Shown here one piece after another: positions 1 through 5,939 of a stretch of 7,749 nucleotides of DNA; position 1 is the stretch's first letter; every line of letters starts with the position of its first letter. Below the pieces are notes generated by a model, which saw only the letters and a program-made list of their open reading frames with translations, was not told the DNA's origin and ran no database searches. Source of the DNA: Clostridiales bacterium (GTDB lineage Bacteria > Bacillota > Clostridia > Lachnospirales > Lachnospiraceae); contig JAJBVF010000089.1 in the NCBI GenBank assembly GCA_020859965.1, positions 1 to 7,749 of the forward strand, given 5' to 3'. The translations under genes and the position numbers were made by a program.

Positions 1-517
1 GCGCTATGGACTCGTGCATGCAATAGGTGTGATCATCCGCAAAGCTCGCGAACCTCCGGAAAGAAATCCGGCTCTTCTGACCCTTGCTGTTCTCCCAGAC
101 CACTTCGCGGTGCAGCGTCTCATCCGAAAGATCCAGCCACCGCTTCCAGGAATGCACCGTGCCTTCCCACGGATAAAAGATCTCACCGCCGATCTCAAAA
201 CGGATCAGCAGAAAATCCAGAAGGTTGATTGCCCGCTCCTGTTTTTCAAATTCTTTCAGGCGCTCTTCCTCGACATAATATTTCTTCATGTACATATTAT
301 CGCACATGGTAAGCCGCACTTCCACCACTTCATCCATCACGCCGCGGACCAGGAAGCCCTGAATTCCCAGGCTGGAGTATTCCTCCAGGCTGGCCCGGAC
401 TCCCATATAGCCGTTTCCGGTGGTCAGAAGCGTGGCTACATTTGCTTCATGAAGCAGGCTGTATTCCTGCTCCATGAGAGTATGATCATTGGTAAATACC
501 AGTCCCGAATAACTCAT
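1..517 (-). CDS. Second GH65 family glycoside phosphorylase-type protein, N-terminal part only (3' end off window)
   Basis: The frame is open from the ATG at 515-517 to the left edge, giving 172 complete codons of an enzyme usually 750-800 residues long. What is visible is the GH65 N-terminal beta-sandwich domain: a TTGNGYMGVRASLEE segment at residues 32-46, matching the family's GNGYxGxR signature, and a later stretch with WKRWLDL (124-130), then SFRRFAS (152-158), typical of the end of the domain's first half. The catalytic (alpha/alpha)6 barrel is not in the window, so activity and specificity cannot be read. The start is supported by AAAGGAG at 524-530, six bases before the ATG. It follows the complete GH65 gene by 98 bp, in the same direction, but shares little beyond the family motifs, so this is not a recent duplication. 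Known family activities include phosphorolysis of maltose, trehalose, kojibiose, nigerose and glucosyl-rhamnose, and a few hydrolases. Family call is firm; substrate is unknown. Confidence 0.88.
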   Translation of the reverse strand, partial: MSYSGLVFTNDHTLMEQEYSLLHEANVATLLTTGNGYMGVRASLEEYSSLGIQGFLVRGVMDEVVEVRLTMCDNMYMKKYYVEEERLKEFEKQERAINLLDFLLIRFEIGGEIFYPWEGTVHSWKRWLDLSDETLHREVVWENSKGQKSRISFRRFASFADDHTYCMHESIA

Positions 518-541
518 TTCGGTCTCCTTTGTATATCTGTC

Positions 542-597
542 CGGCTGTGCTGTCAAAATGAATAGTCGTATAAACACAATTTACAATCGCACAGCCG
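542..597 (-). repeat. 56-bp intergenic element with complementary ends, copy 1 (upstream of second GH65 gene)
   Basis: The ends CGGCTGTGC and GCACAGCCG (542-550 and 589-597) are perfect 9-bp inverted repeats enclosing 38 bp. Read on the minus strand, the element aligns without gaps to 3043-3098 read on the plus strand: 38 of 56 bases agree, and 28 of 34 in the core (561-594 against 3046-3079), including CTGTGC, TTGTAAAT and TATACGA. The left base of the stem lies 11 bases upstream of the ribosome binding site of the second GH65 gene, so in the transcript it could form a hairpin in the leader; a TTGACA hexamer (551-556, minus) lies just inside the arm. It could be an operator pair, a leader structure or a small dispersed repeat. 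The sequence does not decide between these. Confidence 0.6.
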
Positions 598-615
598 AAA
601 TCATTTTTATAATTC

Positions 616-2973
616 CTACGCTTCGCAAGCCACCGTCAGTTTCCCGGTTAAAGTACATGCCTGCCCTGCCACTTCCAGTTCAACCGGCGTATTGCCTGTG
701 AGGTTTTCGATGACGATTTCGTCCTTTGTCACGCTCACGGAAAGCTTCTGACCTTTCCAGATGATGGTGTAGCTTAAGCGGCTCCACTGTTTTGGAAGCA
801 GCGGGTTGATCCGCAGCTTTCCGCCCAGCATCCGCACGCCGCCGAAGCCATATACTACGCACTGCCACACACCGCCAAAGGAAGCGGCATGGATACCCAT
901 GTTGGAAGAACCCATAAATGGACCAAGATCGATCATCGATGCCTGCCGGAAAAGATCGTAAGCCATCTTTTCTTCTCCCATATCGCAGGCAAGTACCGCG
1001 TGAGTGGAGAGGGACAGCGAGGAATCATGGATGGTTCTCTGCTCATAATATTTCCAGGTCGCCGCCTTGACTTCCGGCGAGAACTGGTCTTCCAGAAGGA
1101 AGAACAGCACCAGGACGTCTGCCTGCTTGGATACCTGAATCTGGTTGATCTGCTCCAGGTTGTAATCGCGCATGATGCCGCCAATGTGTTCCTGCTGTTT
1201 GTATTTCGTCAGGTCAATGTCGCGGCAGCTTAAATAGCGGTCGTCCTGCGGAAGTACATTCTGCTCGTTTGGCTGCGGCAGGAAAATATGTTTGCAGCCG
1301 TCCGCCCATTTTTCATACGCATCATCCAGATTCATTTTCGCGTTCAGCTTTGCAAAAAGCTCCGGTTTTTCTTCTTTCAGGATCTGATAGTATTCCATGG
1401 CCTTGCTCATGTTCCAGCGCGCCATATAATTCGTAAATGCGTTGTCATTGACATGCTCGCGGAATTCGTCCGGCCCTACGACGTCATTGATATGGTAGAA
1501 ACCGTCCTCACCTGATTCCAACCTGGATGCCCAGAAGCAGGCGGTGTCCATGATCAGCTCGTAGCCATACTGATTCATAAACTCTTCGTCTCCGGTAATG
1601 ATCGCATACTGCCATGCGCCAAACGCCACATCTGCGGTGATATGCTGCTCAATGATGCCTGACCATACCTTGATCGGCAGACCGGTCAGGATATCCACAT
1701 CACAATATTCCGGCGTCACCTCGCCGTCATCCAGCCATGCGGATTCCCAGGGGAACATCGCACCCTGATAACCATTGTGCTCTGCCTTCGCATGCGCACC
1801 CGGCAATGAGAGATAGCGATACTCTTCCAGCTTGCGCGCGATCTCCGGATTTGTAAATATGTAATACGGAAGGAGGAAAATCTCCGTATCCCAGAAGCAG
1901 TGCCCCTTGTAGCCTTCCCCAGAGAGTCCCTTTGCACCGATATTCATGCGGTTATCATGTGCCGGCACCATCACGCGCATATGATACTGCGCGAAACGCA
2001 AAGCGAACTGATCTAAAGCAGCTTCCTGACTTCCTTCAATGCAGATCGGCGCCTGCGACCATACTTCCTGATCCCATTCTTCTGCGGACTCTTCTGCGAT
2101 CTTCCGATAGCCCATCGCTTCCATCGTTTTGCAGGCGATGAGTCCCATCTTCTGCAGTTCCGCTGTAACAGCCTCCTGCGCGTCTGTAGTCATCATCAAC
2201 GGAGCATCAAAATCTCTGGTCGTAAAGACATTCGAATATTTTTCGATTTCCAGAAGCTCGCCCGCTTTTACTTCCGTCTCATATCCGGCAAAAATCTCCC
2301 GGCGCTCGATAAATACCTGCGCCTCCTGGTCGACTGCTTTTCCGCCCAGAACCAGCCGGTGCGAAGTCGTATTGACAAAATCAATCCCGGACTGTGTGGT
2401 TCTCTGTACAAACTGGATGAACCGTTTATCGTAAAAACGCTTATCGCCTTCCGAAAAATGCTGGCTTCCGGTGTTTGTCATCGTCCCGTTGATACCAGAG
2501 CGGATTTTCACTGTCACATCTTCATCAAGCGGAGTGAGTTCGATTCGCTGTGCGATCCAGTGCAGCTCCTTCAGTGAAACGACACGGTAGAAAGTCAGCG
2601 ATACCTTTTTCCCGGACGGAGAAATCCAGAGCACGCTCCGCTTCAGTTCACCCGTTTTGATATTCAATTCTCTTGAATAGCCTTCCATGCTTCCGGCTGT
2701 GAGGTCAAACGGTTCCCCGTCAATCGACAGCTCGATCGCCATCATGTCAGCCGCATTCGGCAGCTCGGTCACTTCGTTCTCGTCAAATTTATTAAATGTC
2801 CCCGCTACAAAGGCTCCCCGTGTTTCTCTCAGATAGCGTTCTTCCGTCGCACTTCGGATACCGATATAGCCATTGCCAAGGCTCATGATCGCTTCACATT
2901 TTCCCAGTGCCATAGGCTGAAAGGAATCCTCCCGGATGATCCAGTCCGACACTTTACTGTAATCCATTCCCAT
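616..2973 (-). CDS. GH65 family glycoside phosphorylase (alpha-glucosyl disaccharide phosphorylase, substrate unassigned)
   Basis: A complete 785-residue protein, normal length for GH65 inverting phosphorylases, which split an alpha-glucosyl disaccharide with phosphate to give beta-glucose 1-phosphate. The N-terminal beta-sandwich carries SLGNGYIGIR (31-40). The (alpha/alpha)6 barrel carries FWDTE (360-364), GYQGAMFPWESA (401-412), the catalytic acid motif GPDEF with Glu503, KQADV (616-620) of the glucose-binding site and HDSSLS (649-654) of the phosphate site. A small C-terminal beta domain follows GVWQCVVYGFGG (701-712). The PWESA...GEVTPE loop resembles kojibiose- or nigerose-type enzymes more than maltose or trehalose phosphorylases, but this does not fix the substrate. 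Next to a rhamnosidase, 3-O-alpha-glucosyl-L-rhamnose is an attractive candidate (inference). The first ATG is preferred over the one two codons later because AGGGAG lies nine bases before it. No signal peptide, so cytosolic. Odd point: the usual DEYHE around the acid reads DEFRE. Confidence 0.93.
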   Translation of the reverse strand: MGMDYSKVSDWIIREDSFQPMALGKCEAIMSLGNGYIGIRSATEERYLRETRGAFVAGTFNKFDENEVTELPNAADMMAIELSIDGEPFDLTAGSMEGYSRELNIKTGELKRSVLWISPSGKKVSLTFYRVVSLKELHWIAQRIELTPLDEDVTVKIRSGINGTMTNTGSQHFSEGDKRFYDKRFIQFVQRTTQSGIDFVNTTSHRLVLGGKAVDQEAQVFIERREIFAGYETEVKAGELLEIEKYSNVFTTRDFDAPLMMTTDAQEAVTAELQKMGLIACKTMEAMGYRKIAEESAEEWDQEVWSQAPICIEGSQEAALDQFALRFAQYHMRVMVPAHDNRMNIGAKGLSGEGYKGHCFWDTEIFLLPYYIFTNPEIARKLEEYRYLSLPGAHAKAEHNGYQGAMFPWESAWLDDGEVTPEYCDVDILTGLPIKVWSGIIEQHITADVAFGAWQYAIITGDEEFMNQYGYELIMDTACFWASRLESGEDGFYHINDVVGPDEFREHVNDNAFTNYMARWNMSKAMEYYQILKEEKPELFAKLNAKMNLDDAYEKWADGCKHIFLPQPNEQNVLPQDDRYLSCRDIDLTKYKQQEHIGGIMRDYNLEQINQIQVSKQADVLVLFFLLEDQFSPEVKAATWKYYEQRTIHDSSLSLSTHAVLACDMGEEKMAYDLFRQASMIDLGPFMGSSNMGIHAASFGGVWQCVVYGFGGVRMLGGKLRINPLLPKQWSRLSYTIIWKGQKLSVSVTKDEIVIENLTGNTPVELEVAGQACTLTGKLTVACEA

Positions 2974-3030
2974 GTGTCTTTGCTCCCTGTTTTTTCCTGT
3001 TTTTCTCGTCTTGAGTCTTTATTTCGTCTG

Positions 3031-3108
3031 CGAAAAATTTTTTGCCTGTGCACTTGTAAATCCTGTCTATACGATTATTTCTTTGGTACACACAGGTAAA
3101 ATTTTTCG
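3031..3108 (+). repeat. 56-bp intergenic element, copy 2, with AT-rich arm extensions (upstream of first GH65 gene)
   Basis: The core 3043-3098 is the counterpart of 542-597, but lies on the opposite strand relative to the genes. Its arms are longer: CGAAAAATTTT...CCTGTG (3031-3050) against the complement of CACAGGTAAAATTTTTCG (3091-3108), which pair over 11 and 6 bases around a small mismatch (TTG against A). The element fills much of the 143-bp gap between the MBL gene and the complete GH65 gene. The AT tracts in the arms could bend DNA or aid a promoter. The hairpin is not followed by a free U-run, so it is not a canonical terminator for the MBL gene. Confidence 0.6.
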
Positions 3109-3116
3109 TTTACATT
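3099..3116 (-). promoter_or_regulatory. Candidate cre (CcpA catabolite-repression) site upstream of GH65 gene
   Basis: The minus strand reads AATGTAAACGAAAAATTT, which matches the Firmicute cre consensus WWTGNAARCGNWWWCAWW everywhere except the CA dinucleotide of the right half, which reads AT. It sits immediately after the MBL stop codon and about 125 bases upstream of the GH65 start, and overlaps the right arm of the 3031-3108 element. Catabolite control of a sugar locus is expected in Firmicutes. A chance match in AT-rich DNA remains possible. Confidence 0.35.
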
Positions 3117-3974
3117 TTAAGCCTTAGACCCATACACCTTCATCAGCTCGTCCTTACGGATAAAAATACTGCCCTTGCCGTATCTGACTCTGCAAAGAAA
3201 CGGCGCTTTCGCATCCATCTCTACAAACGGATGATTCAGCTTATCCTCGATCACAGCGGTTCCCGCAAAAACGGCGTCCACCAGGCCAATATAATCGTCC
3301 AGATAGCTCTTTGCGATCGGATATCCGTTGTGATTGGGCAAAAGCCAGTCATATGCATCTCCCAAATTCTTCAATCTCTGTGCATTCTCCTGGAAATTCA
3401 GCAGACGTTCGCGAACCTCATATGGCGCGTCCGGATTCATCGAATTGTCATAGAGCATTACCTGTGCGGCCTCGAAATCATCGCCGCAGAACATCAGCCG
3501 CTCTTTTCTGTCCAGGAAAAACAGGCTGCTGTTGCAGTGCGCCGGTTTTGCCTCCAGCACCTCGATCGTCCGACCGCCAAGCTCAATGGTATCTCCGTCT
3601 TTTAATAAAATCTTTTTATAATCCGGATGAGGAAGCGCCTCAACCGGAAACGGGCCGGTACCCGGGGTAACAACAGACGGCTCATCCACTTTATAATTCC
3701 AGTGCATCATCACTTCTTCAAACTCGCCGTTTCCGGCCGCGTGATCCGGATGAAAGTGCGTGTTCACCACCAAAAGCGGCTTGTCTGTCAGCTTCTCCAC
3801 AAATGCGCGAAGATTCCCTACCGCATAACCGGTGTCAATCAGAAGAGCTTTTTCCTCGCCCTCCAGCAGATACATATTTTCTGATCCATTCATAAAATTC
3901 AGAAACCAGGTGCCCTCTTTTGCTTCCCAGGCCACATAATTACCAAAAATCTGTTCCAAAGGCATTTCTTCCAT
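3117..3974 (-). CDS. MBL-fold metallo-hydrolase, substrate unknown
   Basis: A complete 285-residue single-domain protein of the metallo-beta-lactamase fold. The metal-binding set appears intact: THFHPDH at 72-78 (His73, His75, Asp77, His78), His146 in PAHCNSS, Asp165 in CGDDF (163-167) and His215 in LPNHNG (212-217). Such a set normally holds two zinc or iron ions for hydrolysis of an ester, lactone, thioester or similar bond. The third motif is unusual: most MBL hydrolases have GHTPGS, here PAHCNSS. No signal peptide or membrane segment is seen. The ATG at 3972-3974 is chosen because AAGGAG (3983-3988) lies eight bases before it; an internal ATG three codons on is too far. It is 160 bp after the GH3 gene and 143 bp before GH65. 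Its presence between glycosidases suggests a role on a sugar or aglycone product, for example a lactone or an acyl ester, but nothing in the sequence shows this. Confidence 0.88.
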   Translation of the reverse strand: MEEMPLEQIFGNYVAWEAKEGTWFLNFMNGSENMYLLEGEEKALLIDTGYAVGNLRAFVEKLTDKPLLVVNTHFHPDHAAGNGEFEEVMMHWNYKVDEPSVVTPGTGPFPVEALPHPDYKKILLKDGDTIELGGRTIEVLEAKPAHCNSSLFFLDRKERLMFCGDDFEAAQVMLYDNSMNPDAPYEVRERLLNFQENAQRLKNLGDAYDWLLPNHNGYPIAKSYLDDYIGLVDAVFAGTAVIEDKLNHPFVEMDAKAPFLCRVRYGKGSIFIRKDELMKVYGSKA

Positions 3975-3995
3975 ATCTTCTGCTCCTTATCTGCC

Positions 3996-4054
3996 AGTTG
4001 TGAAAATGGCTGTCCACTTTGCTCGTGCAAGGCCAGGCCGGCATTTCCACAACT
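3996..4054 (-). promoter_or_regulatory. Nested hairpin in leader of MBL gene
   Basis: AGTTGTGAAAATG (3996-4008) and CATTTCCACAACT (4042-4054) are 13-bp inverted repeats with one difference, which becomes a G-U pair in the minus-strand transcript. Between them a smaller hairpin can form (4017-4022 with 4027-4032, loop TCGT). The foot of the outer stem is seven bases upstream of the MBL ribosome binding site at 3983-3988, so the structure would sit in the mRNA leader without covering the site. It may stabilise the mRNA, be a binding site for a regulator, or be an operator in the DNA. No U-run follows, so a terminator is unlikely. Confidence 0.55.
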
Positions 4055-4083
4055 ATTAATATTTTACATTGCCTGTTCGCAAT
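4055..4083 (-). promoter_or_regulatory. Weak candidate promoter with ATTGC-N6-GCAAT palindrome, upstream of MBL gene
   Basis: On the minus strand TTGCGA (4077-4082) and ATTAAT (4055-4060) are 16 bases apart, a 4/6 plus 4/6 match to a sigma-A promoter. The -35 half overlaps a perfect palindrome, ATTGC-N6-GCAAT (4068-4083), which could be an operator. Transcription from here would start inside the first arm of the 3996-4054 hairpin, so the promoter reading and the leader-hairpin reading compete. Only the palindrome is directly seen. Confidence 0.25.
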
Positions 4084-4102
4084 TCATTTTTTATTTTCTC
4101 CT

Positions 4103-4136
4103 GCCCATTCCAAATCGCTGCGCGATGGGCGAATCT
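4103..4136 (-). repeat. Post-stop hairpin repeat, copy A (end of GH3 gene)
   Basis: This 34-bp stretch matches 5954-5987 at 32 of 34 bases in the same orientation. In the minus-strand transcript GCCCAUCGC pairs with GCGAU and GGGC, giving a nine-pair stem closed by a GCA loop, with seven bulged bases (UUGGAAU) on the 3' side. The repeat starts inside the GH3 stop codon: the last two bases of TAG (4135-4136) belong to it. An A-rich run, not a T-run, follows, so it is not a standard terminator. It may be a REP-like dispersed repeat protecting 3' ends. Confidence 0.65.
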
Positions 4137-5844
4137 AGAACTTCGCGCCCCAGATGCCGCAGAATGGGTCAACCGGATTGACGCCCTTGAATTCAGATCT
4201 GCCCATGATCTTGTCTACAACCGCGTCGATTACTTCCTCGTTCGGTGTGTAAGCATTGATAAAGGTCTTCACCATCGGTGCGTCCACCAGATGATACGGG
4301 TTTGCGATGGAAATAAACATCGCCGGTACGTCATTCAAGAACCACGGAGCATCCGCCGCCATCAGATGTACCCAGTCAATCCGGCGCACGGACTGATTGC
4401 TCGCCGTATCGATACACGCTACATAGATTGCCAGATCAAATTTGCTCTTGATATCCTCTACGCCGCCCTCAAACATCTCATAGAAATCCAGATTGTTGTA
4501 GTCAAAGAGGGATACCTCGAAGCCTTCCTTTTCCAGCTTCGCCTTAATGCTGCCCGAAGCGCCTTCGCCATCCTTGAATCCGCCGCCCACGCGGTCCTCC
4601 AGCAGATACAGGCGGATTCTCTTATATTTCTCCGGAGAGATCGGAAGAAGATTCTGCGTATCCTTTACCAGGGTCACTGCTTCATCCGCACATTCCCTGG
4701 TCTGCTTTTTGTGTTCCTCGCAGCCTACGACCGCCAGAGCATCCTCACCCGGCACCAGAGTCCCGGCTGCCTTCATTGCCGGAAGTCCCATCGCCGCCTT
4801 CATCGCAAGTGTTCTGGTCACTGCCTCATCGACGCGCTCCCAGGTCAGTCGGCCGTCCGCAAGTGCGTCGCGTACAAACTGATAGTCCTCGCGGATGTCT
4901 TTATTGAAGAGGATCATGTCGCATCCCGCCGCGATTGCTGTCGGGACAGCCTCGCTTCTCGCCATCGGCGTGTTGAAGCCGATCATCGGTGTCGCGTCTG
5001 TGACAATCATTCCGTTGTAGCCAAGCTTGCCTCTTAAGAGTCCCTGGAGGATTTCTTTTGAAAGCGTAGCCGGAAGAATCTGCTCATCCGTCAGATCCGG
5101 ATTGAAGAAACGGCTGTAAGCCGGCTGTAAAATATGGCCAACCATGATGGAAAGCGTGCCAGCGTCTACAACGGACTGCCAGATCTGTCCATATGTCTCG
5201 TCCCATTTTTCCACAGACAGACTGTTGACGGAAGCCACCAGATGCTGGTCTCTCTCATCGACGCCGTCGCCCGGGAAATGCTTCACAGCGGCTGCCACAC
5301 CATTGTCTCTTAAGCCCTTCAGCTGCTCTTTTACAAAGGAAATGATTCTCTCCTGATTGGTACCGAAGGTGCGCACATTTGTGATCGGATTCCTGTAATT
5401 CATGTCCAGATCGCAGATCGGAGAAAATGCCCAGTTGCAGCCGACTGCCTGTGCTTCCTTGCCCGCGATTGCGCCAAGGCGGTACGCATTAACCGGATTG
5501 TCCGTAGCCGCAACGCCCATCGGACGGGAAAAATAGGTGCCGTCCGCACAGATTCCGTTGCCGCCGGATTCCAGATTCGCTCCGAACAAAAGCGGAATCC
5601 TGGATGTGTTCTGAATCAATGCATGTGTCTTCTGCACCTGCGCCGCCGGCATCGGGCGATACAGCATTGCCCCCGGCTTAAATTCCTCTACAAAGCCCTT
5701 CAGGAATTCCGGATCCGTGTTTCCTCCGATCGGACAGAACAGCTGACCGATCTTCTCCTCTTCTGTCATGGATGCAAGCGTATCCTCGACCCACTTCACA
5801 CCCTCGTCATCCAGAAAGAATGGATTTGCCTTTAAATTTACCAT
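4135..5844 (-). CDS. GH3 family glycoside hydrolase, NagZ-like (beta-N-acetylhexosaminidase or beta-glucosidase)
   Basis: A complete 569-residue, two-domain GH3 enzyme. The N-terminal TIM-barrel domain (about 1-355) carries KHFPGDG (188-194), the ATLSK and LLR...GYNGMIVTDA block (259-284) with the predicted nucleophile Asp283, and Asp199-Gln200-His201. A D-x-H dyad in this loop is the acid/base hallmark of NagZ-type GH3 enzymes such as the Bacillus subtilis two-domain N-acetylglucosaminidase. The alpha/beta sandwich C-terminal domain (about 365-569) begins near DEAVTLVKDTQNLLPI (387-402). NagZ proteins normally read KHFPGHG; here the second His is Asp193. That change leaves the sugar preference open between GlcNAc and glucose. 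There is no signal peptide, so it should act in the cytosol, on imported glycosides or on muropeptides. The ATG is supported by GAGGAGG (5854-5860) nine bases upstream. It lies 149 bp after the GH78 gene, and its stop codon overlaps the start of a hairpin repeat. Confidence 0.9.
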   Translation of the reverse strand: MVNLKANPFFLDDEGVKWVEDTLASMTEEEKIGQLFCPIGGNTDPEFLKGFVEEFKPGAMLYRPMPAAQVQKTHALIQNTSRIPLLFGANLESGGNGICADGTYFSRPMGVAATDNPVNAYRLGAIAGKEAQAVGCNWAFSPICDLDMNYRNPITNVRTFGTNQERIISFVKEQLKGLRDNGVAAAVKHFPGDGVDERDQHLVASVNSLSVEKWDETYGQIWQSVVDAGTLSIMVGHILQPAYSRFFNPDLTDEQILPATLSKEILQGLLRGKLGYNGMIVTDATPMIGFNTPMARSEAVPTAIAAGCDMILFNKDIREDYQFVRDALADGRLTWERVDEAVTRTLAMKAAMGLPAMKAAGTLVPGEDALAVVGCEEHKKQTRECADEAVTLVKDTQNLLPISPEKYKRIRLYLLEDRVGGGFKDGEGASGSIKAKLEKEGFEVSLFDYNNLDFYEMFEGGVEDIKSKFDLAIYVACIDTASNQSVRRIDWVHLMAADAPWFLNDVPAMFISIANPYHLVDAPMVKTFINAYTPNEEVIDAVVDKIMGRSEFKGVNPVDPFCGIWGAKF

Positions 5845-5883
5845 GATTGAATTCCTCCTCTAATATTTGCACTTAGTATTTCC

Positions 5884-5912
5884 ATAATTATTTCTACCTG
5901 TGCGGTTGGCAA
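5884..5912 (-). promoter_or_regulatory. Candidate sigma-A promoter for GH3 gene
   Basis: On the minus strand TTGCCA (5907-5912, 5/6 match) and AATTAT (5884-5889, 4/6 match) are separated by 17 bases. Transcription would start near 5877, leaving a leader of about 33 bases that contains GAGGAGG. Geometry is good and hexamers are moderate. If real, GH3 and downstream genes can be expressed independently of GH78. Confidence 0.4.
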
Positions 5913-5933
5913 TTTTTGCGTTCGCATGCCACC
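5904..5933 (-). other. Small bulged inverted repeat in GH78-GH3 gap
   Basis: GGTTGGCA (5904-5911) pairs with TGCCACC (5927-5933) with one bulged base, and encloses a small TGC-GTTC-GCA hairpin (5917-5926). The candidate -35 box lies in its right arm as read on the minus strand, so it could be an operator-like structure. Stem length is modest and it may be chance. Confidence 0.3.
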
Positions 5934-5939
5934 CGGCGA

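Noticed and set aside
551..556. TTGACA as -35 box of a promoter for the second GH65 gene
   Set aside because: The best -10 candidate (TATACA) is only 15 bases away and would place the transcription start at or inside the ribosome binding site.
14..565. Plus-strand open frame of 183 codons at the left edge
   Set aside because: Opposite the partial GH65 gene, whose minus-strand frame has family motifs and a good ribosome binding site.
1..2973. The two GH65 genes as a recent tandem duplication or one broken gene
   Set aside because: The second gene has its own ribosome binding site and start, and its N-terminal domain is only distantly similar to the first; the first is full length with a normal C-terminus.
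3031..3108. Rho-independent terminator after the MBL gene
   Set aside because: The T-tract is part of the stem arm and is followed by GC-containing sequence, and the loop is about 40 bases long, unlike a terminator.
4069..5037. Plus-strand open frame of 322 codons opposite GH3
   Set aside because: Antisense to the GH3 C-terminal half, rich in Arg, His and Cys as expected from a reversed reading, with no family motif.
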